A stretch of DNA of 64,000 bases from Delphinapterus leucas (Eukaryota; Chordata; Mammalia; Artiodactyla; Monodontidae): NCBI RefSeq assembly GCF_002288925.2, contig NW_022098000.1, positions 1,808,494 through 1,872,493 of the forward strand, read 5' to 3'. Both the position numbers and the translations under genes were made by a program. This document shows positions 35,851 through 48,451 of this stretch, piece by piece; within the stretch, counting starts at the first letter, position 1; each line of letters opens with the position of its first letter. Below the pieces are notes generated by a model that did not search any database, was not told the origin of the DNA, and saw only the letters and a list, made by a program, of their open reading frames with translations.

Positions 35851-36094
35851 TGCATGCACATACACAGAGTATGTACTGAAATTCTCATAATTGAATACAA
35901 CTGCAATCACTTATAAGGTCCTCTGATAAACTTTATAAGTTGCTAGTTTCAGTACCTCATCTTAAGTGTTGTTATATCTTGGACTAGATTTGCACCTGAA
36001 CCCTATCTGAGTAGTAAGGTCAAGGTTCTACTGCCTTTGGAGAAAAATTTATACTAACATTTCTTGAAGAATTTTGGGAGAAAACTAGGTACTA
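35691..36094. other. Unassigned, contains a CA microsatellite
   Basis: (CA)n with minor interruptions at 35808-35848; otherwise nothing recognised. Confidence 0.7.
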
Positions 36095-36593
36095 AAGTTT
36101 ATGATGTACATGTCCTTCTACTAGGAATTCCATTCTGGGTATATAACCTAGTTTCCTACACTACGTAAATAACCTAGTGTTCCATGTGCACACAGGGAGA
36201 GATGAATGGGAAATGTTTATTGCAGCATTATTTGTAATAGGGAGAAATGGGAAACAACCTAAATATCTACCAAAGGAGGATGGATGTATAAACTGTGGTC
36301 TGTTCATACAGTAGAATACTAAGTGGCCTTCAGAATTAGAGACTCATTTATCAGCTTGGATAAATCTCAAAAGCATTGATGAGCAAAAGAGCAAGTTGCA
36401 GGATGCATACCATATAACGCCACTTACATAAAGCTTGAAAGTGTGTGGCACGATACTATATAGGATTTATGGAGACAAAAGCAGCAGAGTAAAAGTATAA
36501 AATGATAAATTCCGAATTCAATAAAGTTGTTACCTCTGGATAGGGTGGGATGGAAGGAGGGGCATGGAGGTCTTAACTGTATCTGCAATGACT
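36095..36593 (+). mobile_element. Old L1/HAL1-like 3' part (left piece)
   Basis: 'attgcagcattatttgtaat', 'aaacaacctaaatatctacc', and 'gttgttacctctggataggg' follow the late ORF2/3' UTR of an old L1. It is split by an antisense L1 piece and appears to finish at 36910-37030, where 'gcttgaaacatttcataata' fits its 3' end. Confidence 0.65.
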
Positions 36594-36905
36594 TTTTTTT
36601 AAATTTTATTAAAGTAAGTTGATTTACAATGTTGTGTTAATTTCTTCTGTACGGCAAAGTGACTCAGTAACTCAGCTATACATATATATTGGTATATATA
36701 TCACAGGATCTTTTTGTTTATCCATCCTATATAAAATAATTTGCATCTGCTAATCCCAAACTCTCAATCCTTCCCTCCCCCCCCCTTGGCAACCACAAGT
36801 CTGTGAGTCTGTTTCTGTTTCATAGATATGTTGATTTGTATCATATTTTAGATGCCACATACAAGTGATATCATATGGTATTTGTCTTTCTCTCTCTGAC
36901 TTAAC
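36594..36905 (-). mobile_element. L1 3' fragment, antisense
   Basis: Starts with T8 and continues as the reverse complement of a cetartiodactyl L1 3' UTR ('ttacaatgttgtgttaattt', 'gcatctgctaatcccaaact', 'ggcaaccacaagtctgtg') up to 'ctttctctctctgactt'. About 310 bp. A shared 'tgactt' lies at both edges. Confidence 0.75.
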
Positions 36906-37079
36906 AAAGAAAATACTTCTGAAGGAAATGTGTCAAGGTTTTAAGATTTGCCAAAGCTTGGCAGCACTTTTCATTACTTCTCTCTGCTTTCCTATGTGCT
37001 TGAAACATTTCATAATAGAAAGAATTCTTTTCCCCAAATTAGGGAAAACCAGATAAAGAGCCCCATTAACACACTGCAA
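36906..37079 (+). mobile_element. Old L1/HAL1-like 3' part (right piece)
   Basis: Continuation of the element interrupted at 36593; the end is approximate, near 37030. Confidence 0.5.
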
Positions 37080-37850
37080 TATTAATGAAGCTCGATTATA
37101 TTTACAAGGGCATTCCAGGTGGAGAAAATTGTATTTGCATAATTGCTTATTTTGGTAACACTAGTAGTCAGAGTTAAATTATGAAGGACTTTATAAGTCA
37201 TGCTAAGCGGTTGGAATTTTATTCTGTTGGCAATGGAATGTCATTGAATTTTAAGCAAGGGAGTAACGTGACTTGATTTACATTTTAGTGAGATCACTCT
37301 TGGAGCGCAATTTGGGGAATAGAATGGAAGACTGAAGTGGATGGGGGTAGTCAGACCAGTTTGGAGGCTTTTACAATGATCCAGGCAGAAGACAAAGCAG
37401 TTCTGGATTCAGCTAATGACATGGGTATGGAGAAAAGCAGACGAATGCAAAAGTTTTGGGGAAATAAAGTCAACAGGACTCTGATGGGCAAAGTACAGGA
37501 GGATGTCCGGGGTGCCTTTCAAGTTTCCAGCTTATTGGAGTGAGGGGATCATGATGCACTAGGATAGGGAATTAAGGGGAGGCACAGATTTGGGAGTGGC
37601 CAGGGAGACAAAGAGTTAATGCATGTTGAATTCCAGCTGTCCTCAGACATCACTGGGGAGGATACACAAGAAGCAGGTGTATCAACAGGTCTGCAGCTCT
37701 GGGAAAGAATTCAAAGCTAAAGATACATATTTGGTAAATAGATATTCCACATTCATGGAAGTGAATGAGATCTGTCTGGAGAGTACAGAGACAGAGATTA
37801 AGGAGAGAAGAGAACAAAGGAAGGAACTCTGAGATCACACAATTGAATGG
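37080..37850 (-). mobile_element. L2 LINE relic, antisense
   Basis: The antisense L2 pattern is visible: 'aaggactttataagtcatgc', 'ttggaattttattctgttgg', 'gggagtaacgtgacttgatt', 'gagatcactcttgg', 'atgatccaggcagaaga'. Frames 37337-37543 and 37623-37832 have no domain. Confidence 0.6.
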
Positions 37851-40800
37851 GAGATGCCAAAGAGGATCCCACGAAGAAGACTGAGAAGAAATGGGTGGAA
37901 CTGTGGAGGAAGAATCCAGAGATCATGGGAGGCAACTTCATGCCACGGAGCCTGACAGCTGAAATCGGTCAGCCCAACCCCTCTGCTCTCCCCAGCACTG
38001 GAATGATTGACAACTGGCTCCTCCTTGTGAAGGTGAATTTCTCCATTTGGGCTTTGGGTGACTTGAAAGTGGATGTGTAAACCCATGAAGAACATTGGTA
38101 TGTTGTCAAGAAAAGTCTTAAGGGATCAATTTCCAGATCCTCAAATTCCATATGACCCCTCCTAAAACCGACCTTCCCGGGATTACACTATGTGTTAAAC
38201 AAAGTCTTTCCCCACTCCCCTTCAACAGTCACTTTCTTTTCTCTTCACAAAAGAAAGGCATTCTCCTCACATATACTTGTATACATTCCACAGGATATAC
38301 AAACCTCTAAAGGGCCAAAGAAACAATTCAAGCTTTTAGTGTCAGCAAAACCTTCCTGACTCAACTGGGCCTTGTGTGTTCTCCGAGCCTGCAGATTTCC
38401 GTGAAGGGCTCAGCATGGCTCTAAAATCCTGGGTTCCACATCTGCCTTTGTGGCCTCTTCTAATCCTCCATATCTCCTGCCACTTATTCCCATGTTCATT
38501 TCTGCACAGGCTTTGACCACCTTCATGAGGGTACATCTTGGAAGCTCCTGGCCTCAGCTTCTCTGGTGCTGTGGGAGGGTGGGAGCTCACACAGGTGAAA
38601 TCCCACAGGTAAGGAAGGTAACTCTCTGCAGGGCGATCCTGGAGCTGTGACTCAGGCAGGTAAATGCTTCTCCCCTTATTCACAGAGAGGTGGTCCTGAC
38701 ACACATCTTGGCAGCAGCCAGGCTTCTGTAGCAGAGGCCAACAGGCAAAGCTCCCTTTCTTGACCCTTCTACCCCTGTCTCACTGTTCCCTGCAGGCAAG
38801 CCTTTGTCTCAGGCTCCACTTTAGTGGGAACCCAGACTAAGAGAGTTGGGATGTTCTGAATTCAGATATTTTGTCAGATGGAACAGAAGGAGTGAGGGCA
38901 ATTTCATCTAACAACTTCCCATCTCCCATTCCTAGACAACTGCCGAAAAGCACATCACCTTAGGGAGAGTGCTTGCTAGGAGAGAAAGCAGAACGTGAAA
39001 AGTACAAAAGGCCAGTGACAAACTCAAGGCAAAGTCTCTGATCCTCCTATCTGTCCTAGAATTAGAATATTTGAGACATGTGGAAGGCACACCAGGAAAT
39101 CCAGCTAGCTAGGAGGTGCACCATCTCTGCATGTTTTCAGTGAAAAGCATTTGGTGAGAACTCACATATATGCTTTCATGATCTCATGGAGGAAGTGTAA
39201 AACTTCCTCAACCAGTCAGTGTTACAGCTTCAGGTAAAAGAACACATGGGAAGGTGAATTAGCACCTTATAGTATCTTGAACATTTATTGAGATACATAG
39301 GAGAAACAAGTTCATTAACTTGTACTGAAATGTTACTGAATCCATATTTACTTCTTTCTTAGTGCGAGCCTCCTGTTTGTTGTCAACCACTCTTATGCTT
39401 GTTTATTCATTGCTATTACACCTACGTTAAATTTAGATTAACTTGATAGAAATATGTTCTTGATTTCACTGTAAATAATGTGTAAAATCATTAATCCACC
39501 TCTTACAAGTTCCACATTTACTGGTGATCCAAGACCTTCTTTTCTTTCTGCTGTGAATTTCCACAAAGCAGGTTAATCTGCACCTTCGAAGCAGAGCATT
39601 TCCTTGTGAATGGAAATAGGAAAAAATGTTCCCCAAATCTATTGATGTAATGCCCTGAAATTTAGAAAAATTATTCTAATTAATTTATCCTCCTCAGAAA
39701 CAGACATGCTCCTTAATTCTCTCAAATGTATAAAGATAATTATATTCAACTTGAAATGAAATCATGGGCCTGTGTATAATATTGAAGCGTGTGACTCTCT
39801 GACCTCCACATATTTTTGAGGCAGTTTGAAATGACGTAGAAAATTTAAATTTAGGTGAATATATAGGTCTCCATTCACAGCCAATGGGGAAAATCCTAAA
39901 ACACACACTTTCCAGTTTTGTGGAGTTGGTTTTTACTCAGTTGCCATCTAGTCTTAGCTCCATACACAGGAGTCTGTAAATGAAAGAAAAACAGGTAAAA
40001 TTAGGGGGTATTTGAAAAGACTTGATAAAGACTTCTTGGTATATTTCCCAGGAAATGAGAAAGTTAATAATTCTAAAGACTAGCTAAAAATTACTGTGAC
40101 AAGTCAGCACTTTTCTATGTTTTGCCTTGAACAAAATTTAAAAGTAGGTATAACAGTGGTCAATAGTTAGATTATAAAATAAATTTTTGATATACCACTA
40201 TGAATCTGAGTATATAACTTGGAAAAATTTTCTAAGAATTGAGTGATGTATAAAAATCATTCCACTTTCTTCTGTTTACTATTTAAATAACATCTCTCAT
40301 GTAACATACAAAAAAGTAGGAATAGCATTGATGCTTAATCTTGTCTCATTCAAGCAATAAGTTATATTTATCTATGGACACCTGATGTAATTAGAAAAAA
40401 GAAAATGTTCACCTCACAAAGCAATGCAGTTCCCATAAAATTTTACTTTCCAGATTTAATAATCATCATGATCTTTAACAAATATATTGATTTGATAATC
40501 ATGTATTTAAAATAATTATAACTTATACCAAGACTTCAGCCTTATCTTTGAGAAAATATTAAAATTTCCATTTATGTACATAGTTTTATTGCAGAGAAGT
40601 TTGATAGAATAATGCATAAGACTTTTAGCATGAAACTATATTTTGATACAATTCTATGGGGAAACACATATTTCAAGGAGAAAAGATAATGATGGAAAAT
40701 TTTCATCTGTAAAAGAGCTCACATATGTATTTTTTTGTAGATTATATCAAATCATGAATATCAAATCATTATGAAATTTAGATTTCTTTGTTTACATTAA

Positions 40801-40982
40801 AAGTGATGTAACAGTTTTGTTTTGTAACTGAAATATTTATTTGTATCAGAAATTACATCCTTTTCAACTGTTTCAAATTATGATGAAAAATTTTAGATGG
40901 TTGCATGAAAATACATAAGGGGATACATAGTTTTTAAAAATTTATTTGGCAGTTATGCAGGAAAAAGTATTTGAAGAGCACT
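37851..40982. other. Unassigned 3.1 kb
   Basis: I recognise no repeat or gene. 38340-38850 is relatively GC-rich with frames on both strands (38342-38704 minus, 38450-38650 plus) but no known domain or convincing splice structure. 39600-40960 is strongly AT-rich. Confidence 0.4.
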
Positions 40983-41110
40983 ATATTAGTTTCCACTTGC
41001 TACTGTAACATGTTACCACAAACTCAGTGACTAATACACATGTATTCTCACACATTTCTGTAGGTTGGAAGTCTGACATGTGTCTCACCGGGTTTAAAGT
41101 AAAGTGTTAG
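40983..41110 (+). repeat. Ancient interspersed repeat, left half
   Basis: 'tattagtttccacttgctac' then 'tgtaacatgttaccacaaac' opens a familiar mammalian repeat that is cut at 41110 by L1 copy C. Its continuation, 'cagggttgtattccttc', starts right after the L1 at 48467. Class not asserted. Confidence 0.7.
41096..41110 (+). repeat. Target-site duplication of L1 copy C (left)
   Basis: aaagtaaagtgttag here and aaagcaaagtgttag at 48452-48466 differ at one base. Confidence 0.88.
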
Positions 41111-43386
41111 TGAGACCTTCAAGATGGCAGAGGAGTAAGACATGGAGATCACCTCCCTCACCATGAATACATCAGAAATACATCTACATGTGGAACAACT
41201 CCTACAGAACACCTACTGAACGCTGGCAGAACACCTCAGACTTCCCAAAAGGCAAGAAACTCCCCACGTACCTGGGTAGGGTAAAAGAAAAAAGAAAAAA
41301 CAGAGACAAAAGAATAGGGACAGGACCTGCACCTCTGGGAGGGAGCTGTAAAGGAGGAAAAGTTTCCACACACTAGGAAGCCCCTTCACTGGCGGAGGTG
41401 GGGGATGGTGGGAGGGAAGCTTCGGAGCCATGGAGAAGAGCACAGCAACAGGGGTGCAGAGGGCAAAGTGGAGAGATTCCCACACAGAGGATCAGCCCGG
41501 ACAAGCACTCACCAGCCCAAGAGGCTTGTCTGCTCAACTGCTGAGACAGATGGGGGCTGGGAGCTGAGGCTGGGGCTTTGGAGGTCAGATCCTAGGGAGA
41601 GGACTGGGGTTGGCTGCATGAACACAGCCTGAAGGGGACTAGTGTGCCACAGGTAGCTGGGAGGAAGTCCGAGGAAAAGTCTGGACCTGCCTAACAGGCA
41701 AGAGACCATTGTTTTGGGGTGTGCAAGGAGAGGGGATTCAGACCACCACCTAAATGAGCTCCAGAGATAGGCACGAGCCACGGCTATCAGCGCAGACACC
41801 AGAGATGGGCATGAGATGCTAAGGCTGCTGTTGCGGCCACCAAGAAGCCTGTGGGCAAGCACAGGTCACTATCCACACCTCCCCTCCCAGGAGCCTGTGC
41901 AGCCCGACACTCTCAGGATCCCATGATGCAGGGACTTCCCTGGGAGAATGCATGGCATACCTCAGGCTGTTGCAACATCATGCTGACCTCTGCTGAGGAA
42001 GGGTCACCCCGCATTCTGTACCCGTCCCTGCCCCTGGCCTGAGTGAGCCAAAGCCTCCTAATCAGCCACTGCTTTAACCCCGTCCTGTCTGGGCAGGAAC
42101 AGACATCCTCAGGAGACCTGCACACAGAGGTGGGGCCAAATCCAAAGCTGAACCCCAGGAGCTGTGCAAACAAAGAAGAGAAAGGGAAATCTCTCCCAGC
42201 AGCCTCAGGAGCAGTGGATGAAATCTCCACAATCAACCTGACGTACCCTGCATCTGTGGAATATCTGAATAGACAACGAATCCTCCCAAAATTGAGGCAG
42301 TGGACTTTGGGAGCAACTATAGACTTGGGATTTGCTTTCTGCATGTAATTTGTTTCTGGTTTTATGTTTATCATAGTTTAGTATTTAGAGTTTATTATCA
42401 TTGGTAGATTTGTTTATTGATTTGATTGCTCTCTTCCTCCTTTTTTTTATATACAGGTTTTTTTTCCTTTTTCTCTTTCTGTGAGTGTGTATGTGTATGC
42501 TTCTTTGTGTGATATTGTCTGTATAGCTTTGCTTTTACCATTTATCCAAGGGTTCTCTCTGTCTCCTTTTTGTTTCATTGTTTCTTTTAGGTTTTTTTGC
42601 TTTTTTTTGTTTTGTTTTTTAGTATAGTTTTTAGTGCTGTTATCATTGGTGGATTTGCTTTTTGGTTTGGTTGCTCTCTTCTCTCTTTCTTCTTTTTCTT
42701 TTTTTATTACTTTTTAATCTTTTAATTTTTAATAAGTTTTTTATTTTAATAACTGTAAATAAATAAAATAATAATTTATATAATAATATAAATTATTATT
42801 AATAAAATAATAATTTATTTTATTTTATTTTATTCTTTATTCCCTTCTTTTTTTCCCCCCTTTTCTTCTGAGCCATGCGGCTGACAGGATCTTGGTACTC
42901 TGGCTGGGTGTCAGGCCTTTGCCTCTGAGGTGGGAGAGCCGAGTTCAGGACATTGGTACACAAGAGACCTCCCAGCTCCATGTAATATCATATGGCAAAA
43001 GCTCTCCCAGAGATCTCCATCTCAATGCTAACACCCAGATCTATTCAACGACCAGCAAGCTACAGTGCTGGACACCATATTCCAAACAACTAGCAAGACA
43101 GGAACACCACCCCACCTATTAGCAGAGAGACTACCTAAAATAATAATAAGGTCACAGGCACCCCAGAACACACCACTGGACTTGGTCCTGCCCACCAGAA
43201 AGACAAGATCCAGCCTATCCACAAGAACACAGGCAGTAGTCCCCTCAACCAGGAATCCTACAGAACCCACCAACACAACCTTAGCTACTGGGGGCAGATA
43301 CCAAAAACAATGGGACCTATGAACTTGCAGGCTGTGAAAAGGAGACCCCAAACAGAGTAAGTTAAGCAAATAAGAAGACACAGCAG
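41111..43386 (+). promoter_or_regulatory. L1 copy C 5' UTR
   Basis: About 2.28 kb. GC-rich to about 42310, then T-rich. It holds a duplicated segment (around 42374-42440 and 42621-42690, offset 245 bp) that copy A lacks. It also has an AT-rich palindrome-like expansion at 42760-42835. The internal Pol II promoter is expected here by family knowledge. An ATG-initiated upstream ORF of 62 codons lies at 41188-41376. Confidence 0.7.
41188..41376 (+). other. Upstream ORF in L1 copy C 5' UTR (62 codons)
   Basis: Starts at a true ATG and ends with KVSTH. Lys/Arg-rich in the middle (KEKRKNRDKR). Copy A carries the same frame and the same end (15488-15673), but its ATG runs straight into TGA because one G is missing. 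No known domain. It may be a leader ORF of the family or simply a stop-free patch. Confidence 0.4.
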
Positions 43387-44259
43387 ATGAAAGAGCAAGA
43401 TAAAAACCCAACAGACCAAACAAATGAAGAGGAAACAGGCAGTCTACTGGAAAAAGAATTCAGAGTAATGACAAAAGATAATAAAAAACCTTGGAAATAG
43501 AATGGAGAAAATACAAGACGTTTAACAAGGACCTAGAAGAACTAAAGAGCAAACAAACAATGATGAACAACACAATAAATGAAATTAAACATTCTCTAGA
43601 AGGAATCAATAGCAGAATAACTGAGGCAGAAGAATGGATAAGTGACCTGGAAGATAAAATAGTGGAAATAACTACTGCAGAGCAGAATAAAGAAAAAAAA
43701 AATGAAAAGAATTGAGGACAGTCTTAGAGACTTCTTGGACAACATTAAATGCATGCATATTCAAATTATAGGGGTCCAGAAGAAGAAGAGAAAAAGAAAG
43801 GGACTGAGAAAATATTTGAGGAGATTATAGTTGAAGAGTTCCCTAATATGGGAAAGGAAATATTAATCAAGTCCAGGAAGTACAGAGAGGAGAGTCCCAT
43901 ACAGGTTAACCCAAGGAAAAACCTTGACACCAAGACACATATTAATCAAAGTATCAAAAATCAAATACAAAGAAAAAATGTTAAAAGGAGCAAGGGAAAA
44001 ACAACAATAACATACAAGGGAATCTGCAAAAGGTTAACAGCTGATCTTTCAACAGAAACTCTACAAGCCAGAAGAGAGTGGCAGGACATATTTAAACTGA
44101 TGAAAGGGAAAAACCTACAACAAAGATTACTCTAGGCAGCAAGAATCTCATTCAGATTTGACAAAGAAATTAAAACCTTTACAGACAAGCAAAAGCTAAG
44201 AGAATTCAACACAACAAAACAAGCTTTATTTACAACAAATGCTAAAGGAAATTCTCTAG
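43387..44259 (+). pseudogene. L1 copy C ORF1, broken
   Basis: From ATG 43387 (the same MKEQDKNP-type start as copies A and B) to TAG 44257-44259. Open pieces are 43491-43715 (coiled coil with LEDKIVEITTAEQNKEK) and 43749-44135 (RRM and C-terminal region, LSTETLQARR). Several small indels separate them, including one near 43505 and another near 43710. Not functional. Confidence 0.88.
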
Positions 44260-44317
44260 GCAGGAAAGACAAGAGAAGGAAAAGACCTACAATAACAAAC
44301 CCAAAACAAATAAGAAA

Positions 44318-47300
44318 CTGGTAATAGGAACATACATATGGATAATTACCTTAAATGTAAATGGATTAAATTCTCCAACCAAAAGACATAGATTAGCTGA
44401 ATGGATACAAAAACAAGACCCATATATATGTTGTCTATTAGAGACCCACTTCAGCCCTAGAAACACATGCAGACTGAAAGTGAGGGGACAGAAAAAGATA
44501 TTCCATGCTAATGGAAATCAAAAGAAAGCTGGAGTAGCAATTCTCATATCAGACAAAATAGACTTTAAAACAAAGCCTATTACTAGAGAAAAAAAAGGAC
44601 ACTATATAATGATCAAGGGATCAGTCCAAAAAGAAGATATAACAATTGTAAATATTTATGCACCCAACATAGGAGTACCTCAATATATAAGGCAAATACT
44701 AACAGCCATAAAAGAGGAAATTGACAGCAACACAATCATAGTAGGGGACTTTAACATCCCACTTTCACCAATGGACAGATAATCCAAAATGAAAATAAAT
44801 AAACACAAGCTTTAAATGATACATTAAACAAGACGGACTTAAATGATATTTATAGGACATTCCATCCAAAAACAACAGAATACACATTCTTCTCAAGTGC
44901 TCATGGAACATTCTCCAGGATAGATCATATCTTGGGTCACAAATCAAGCCTTGGTAAATTTAAGAAAATTGAAATTGTATCAAGTATCTTTTCTCACCAC
45001 AACGCTATCAGACTAGATATAAATTACAGGAAAAATTCTGTAAAATATACAGAAACATGCAGGCTAAACAATACACTACTTAATAACCAAGAAATCACTG
45101 AAGATATCAAAGAAGAAATCAAAAAATTCCTAGAAACCAATGACAATGAAAACACGATGACCCAAAACCTATGGGATGCAGCAAAAACATTTCTAAGAGG
45201 GAAGTTTAGAGCAATACAATCCTACCTTAAGAAACAAGAAACATCTCAAACAAACAACCTAACCTTACACCTAAAACAATTAGAGAAAGAAAAACCAAAA
45301 AAAACCCCAAAGTTAGCAGAAGGATAGAAATCATAAAAATCAGATCAGAGAGAGATGAAAAAGAAATGAAGGAAACGATAGCAAAGACCAATAAAACTAA
45401 AAGCTGGTTCTTTGAGAAGATAAACAAAATTGATAACCCATTAGCCAGACTCATCAGGAATAAAAGGAAGAAGACTCACATCAACAGCATTAGAAATGAA
45501 AAAGGAGAAGTAACAACCGACACTGCAGAAATACAAAGGATCATTAGAGATTACTGAAAACAACTATACCCCAATAACATGGACAACCTGGAAGAAATGG
45601 AAAAATTCTTAGAAATGCACAACGTTTCGAGACTGAACCAGGAAGAAATAGAAAATATGAACAGACCAATCACAAGCACTGAAATTGAGACTGTGATTAA
45701 AAATCTTCCAACAAACAAAAGCCCAGGACCAGATGGCTTCACAGGCGAATTCTATCAAACATTTAGAGAAGACCTAACACCTACCCTTCTCAAACTCTTC
45801 CAAAATATAGCAGAGAGAGGAACACTCCCAAACTCATTCTACGAGGCCACCATCACCCTGATACCAAAACCAGACAAAGACGTCACAAAGAAAGAAAACT
45901 ACAGGCCAATATCACTGATGAACATAGATGCAAAAATCCTCCACACCATACTAGTGAAGAGAATCCAACAGCACATTAAAAGGATCATACACCATGATCA
46001 AGTGGGGTTTATTCCAGGAATGCAAGGATTCTTCAGTGAAAGCAAATCAATGTGATATACCATATTAACAAATTGAAGGAGAAAAACCATATTACCATCT
46101 TAATAGATGCAGAGAAAGCTTTCAACAAAATTCAACATCGATTTATGATAAAAACCCTCCAGAAAGTAGGCATGGAGGGAATTTACCTCAACACAATAAT
46201 GACCATATATGACAAACCCACAGCCAACATCATCCTCAATAGTGAAAAACTGAAATCATTTCCACTAAGATCAGGAACAAGACAAGGTTGTCCACTCACC
46301 ACTCTTATTCAACATAGTTTTGGAAGTTTTAGCCACAGTAATCAGAGAAGAAAAAGAAATAAAAGGAATACAAATCGGAAAATAAGAAGTAAAGCTCTCA
46401 CTGTTTGCAGATGACATGATACTATACATAGAATCCTAAAGATGCTACCAGAAAACTACTAGAGCTAATCAATGAATTTGGTAAAGTAGCAGGATACAAA
46501 ATTAATGCACAGAAATCTCTGGCATTCCTATACACTAACAATGAAAAATCTGAAAGTGAAATGAACAAAACACTCCCATTTACCATTGCAACAAAAGAAT
46601 AATATACCTAGGAATAAACCTACCTAAGGAGACGAAAGACCTGTAAACAGAAAACTATAAGACACTGATGAAAGAATTTAAAGATGATACAAACAGATGG
46701 AGAGATATACCATATTCTTGGATTGGAAGAATCAATATTGTGAAAATGACTATACTGCCCAAAGCAATCTACAGATTCAATGCAATCCCTATCAAACTAC
46801 CAATGGCATTTTTCACAGAACAAGAACAAAAAAATTTCACAATTTGTATGGAAACACAAAGGACCCCAAATAGCCAAAGCAATGTCGACAAAGAAAAACA
46901 GAGTTGGAGGAATCAGTCTCCCTGACTTCAGACTATACTACAAAGCTACAGTAATCAAGAGAGTATGGTACTGGCACAAAAACAGAAATATAGATCAATG
47001 AAACAGGATAAAAAGCCCAGAGATAAACCCACACACATATGGTCATCTTTTCTTTGATAAAAGAGGCAAGAATATACAATGGAGAAAAGAGAGCCTCTTC
47101 AATAAGTGAGGCTGGAAAAACTGGACAGCTACATGTAAAAGAATGAAATTAGAACACTCCCTAACACCATACACAAAAATAAACTCAAAATGGATTAAAG
47201 ACCTAAATGTAAGGCCAGACACTATAAAACTTTTAGAGGAAAACATAGGCAGAACACTCTATGACATAAATCACAGCAAGATCCTTTTTGACCCACCTCC

Positions 47301-48125
47301 TAGAGAAATGGAAATGAAAACAAAAATAAACAAATGGGACCTAATGAAACTTAAAGCTTTTGCACAGCAAAGGAAACCATAAACAAGATGAAAAGACAAC
47401 CCTGAGAATGGGAGAAAATATTTGCAAATGAAGCAACTGACAAAGGATTAATCTCTGAAATTTACAAGCAGCTCATGCAGCTCGATATCAAAAAAACTAA
47501 CAACCCAATCCAAAAATGGGCAGAAGACGTAAACAGACATTTCTCCAAAGAAGATATACAGATTGCCAGCAAACACATGAAAGGATGCTCAACATCACTA
47601 ATCATTAGAGAAATGTTAATCAAAATTACAATGCGGTATCACCTCACACCAGTCAGAATGGCCATCATCAAAAAATCTAGAAACAATAAATGCTGGAGAG
47701 GGTGTGGAGAAAAGGGAACACTCTTGCACTGTTGGTGGGAATGTAAATTGATACAGCCACTCTGGGGAACAGTATGGAGGTTCCTTAAAAAACTGAAAAT
47801 AGGACTACCATACAACCCAGCAATCCCACTACTGGGCATATACCCTAAGAAAACCATAATTCAAAAAGAGTCATGTACCATAATATTCTTTGCAGCTCTA
47901 TTTACAATAGCAAGGATATGGAAGCAACCTAAGTGCCCATCAACAGATGAATGGATAAATAAGATGTGGTATATATATACAATGGAATATTACTCAGCCA
48001 TAAAACGAAATGAAATTGAGTTATTTGTAGTGAGGTGGATGGACCTAGAGTCTGTCATACAGAGTGAAGTAAGTCAGAAAGAGAAAAACACATACCATAG
48101 GCTAACACATACATATGGAATCTAA
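44318..48125 (+). pseudogene. L1 copy C ORF2, many lesions
   Basis: Starts at CTG 44318 (ATG in copy B) and ends at TAA 48123-48125. The endonuclease is open to a nonsense at 44780 (TCA to TAA just after GDFNIPLSPMDR). The SDH-equivalent His survives as SHHNAIR. RT pieces: 45366-45557, 45579-46055 (SPGPDGF) and 46052-46414. FADD lies at 46404-46415 but out of frame with the preceding piece. C-terminal pieces: 46668-46925, 47143-47382 and 47475-48125. The last, 216 codons, keeps the full C-x3-C-x6-H-x3-C knuckle ([18 protein letters not shown]). Confidence 0.9.
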
Positions 48126-48451
48126 AATAAAAAGATAAAGGAAAAAAAGGTTCTGAAGAACCTAAGGGTAGGACAGGAATAAAGACACAGGCGTAGAGAA
48201 TGGACTTGAGGACACACGGGCAGCTGGGATGAAATGAGAGAGCAGCATGCACATATATACACTACCAAATGTAAAATAGATAGCTAGTGGGAAGAAGCCA
48301 CGTAGCACAGGGAGATCAGCTCTGTGCTTTGTGACCACTTAGAGGGGTGGGTTAGGGAGGGTGGGAGGGAGGTGCAAGAGGGAGAGTATATGAGGATATA
48401 TGTATACGTATAGCTGATTCACTTTGTTATAGAGCAGAAACTAAGAACCAA
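48126..48451 (+). other. L1 copy C 3' UTR, shortened
   Basis: Ends after gcagaaactaa plus gaaccaaa. The attgtaaagcaattatac segment and AATAAA present in copies A and B are absent. Confidence 0.8.

Larger units (their letters stand above)
41111..48451 (+). mobile_element. L1 copy C, nearly full length (about 7.3 kb)
   Basis: Complete 5' end (tgagaccttcaagatggcag), 5' UTR, ORF1, ORF2 and most of the 3' UTR. It is inserted inside an ancient repeat, whose halves join seamlessly once the element and one duplication are removed. ORF1 and ORF2 are broken in many places. The last 50 bp or so, including the polyadenylation signal seen in copies A and B, are missing; the end is a short gaaccaaa stretch. 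Confidence 0.94.

Noticed and set aside
38340..38850. Possible exon or promoter in a GC-richer patch
   Set aside because: No convincing splice pair, CpG island or protein motif could be seen.
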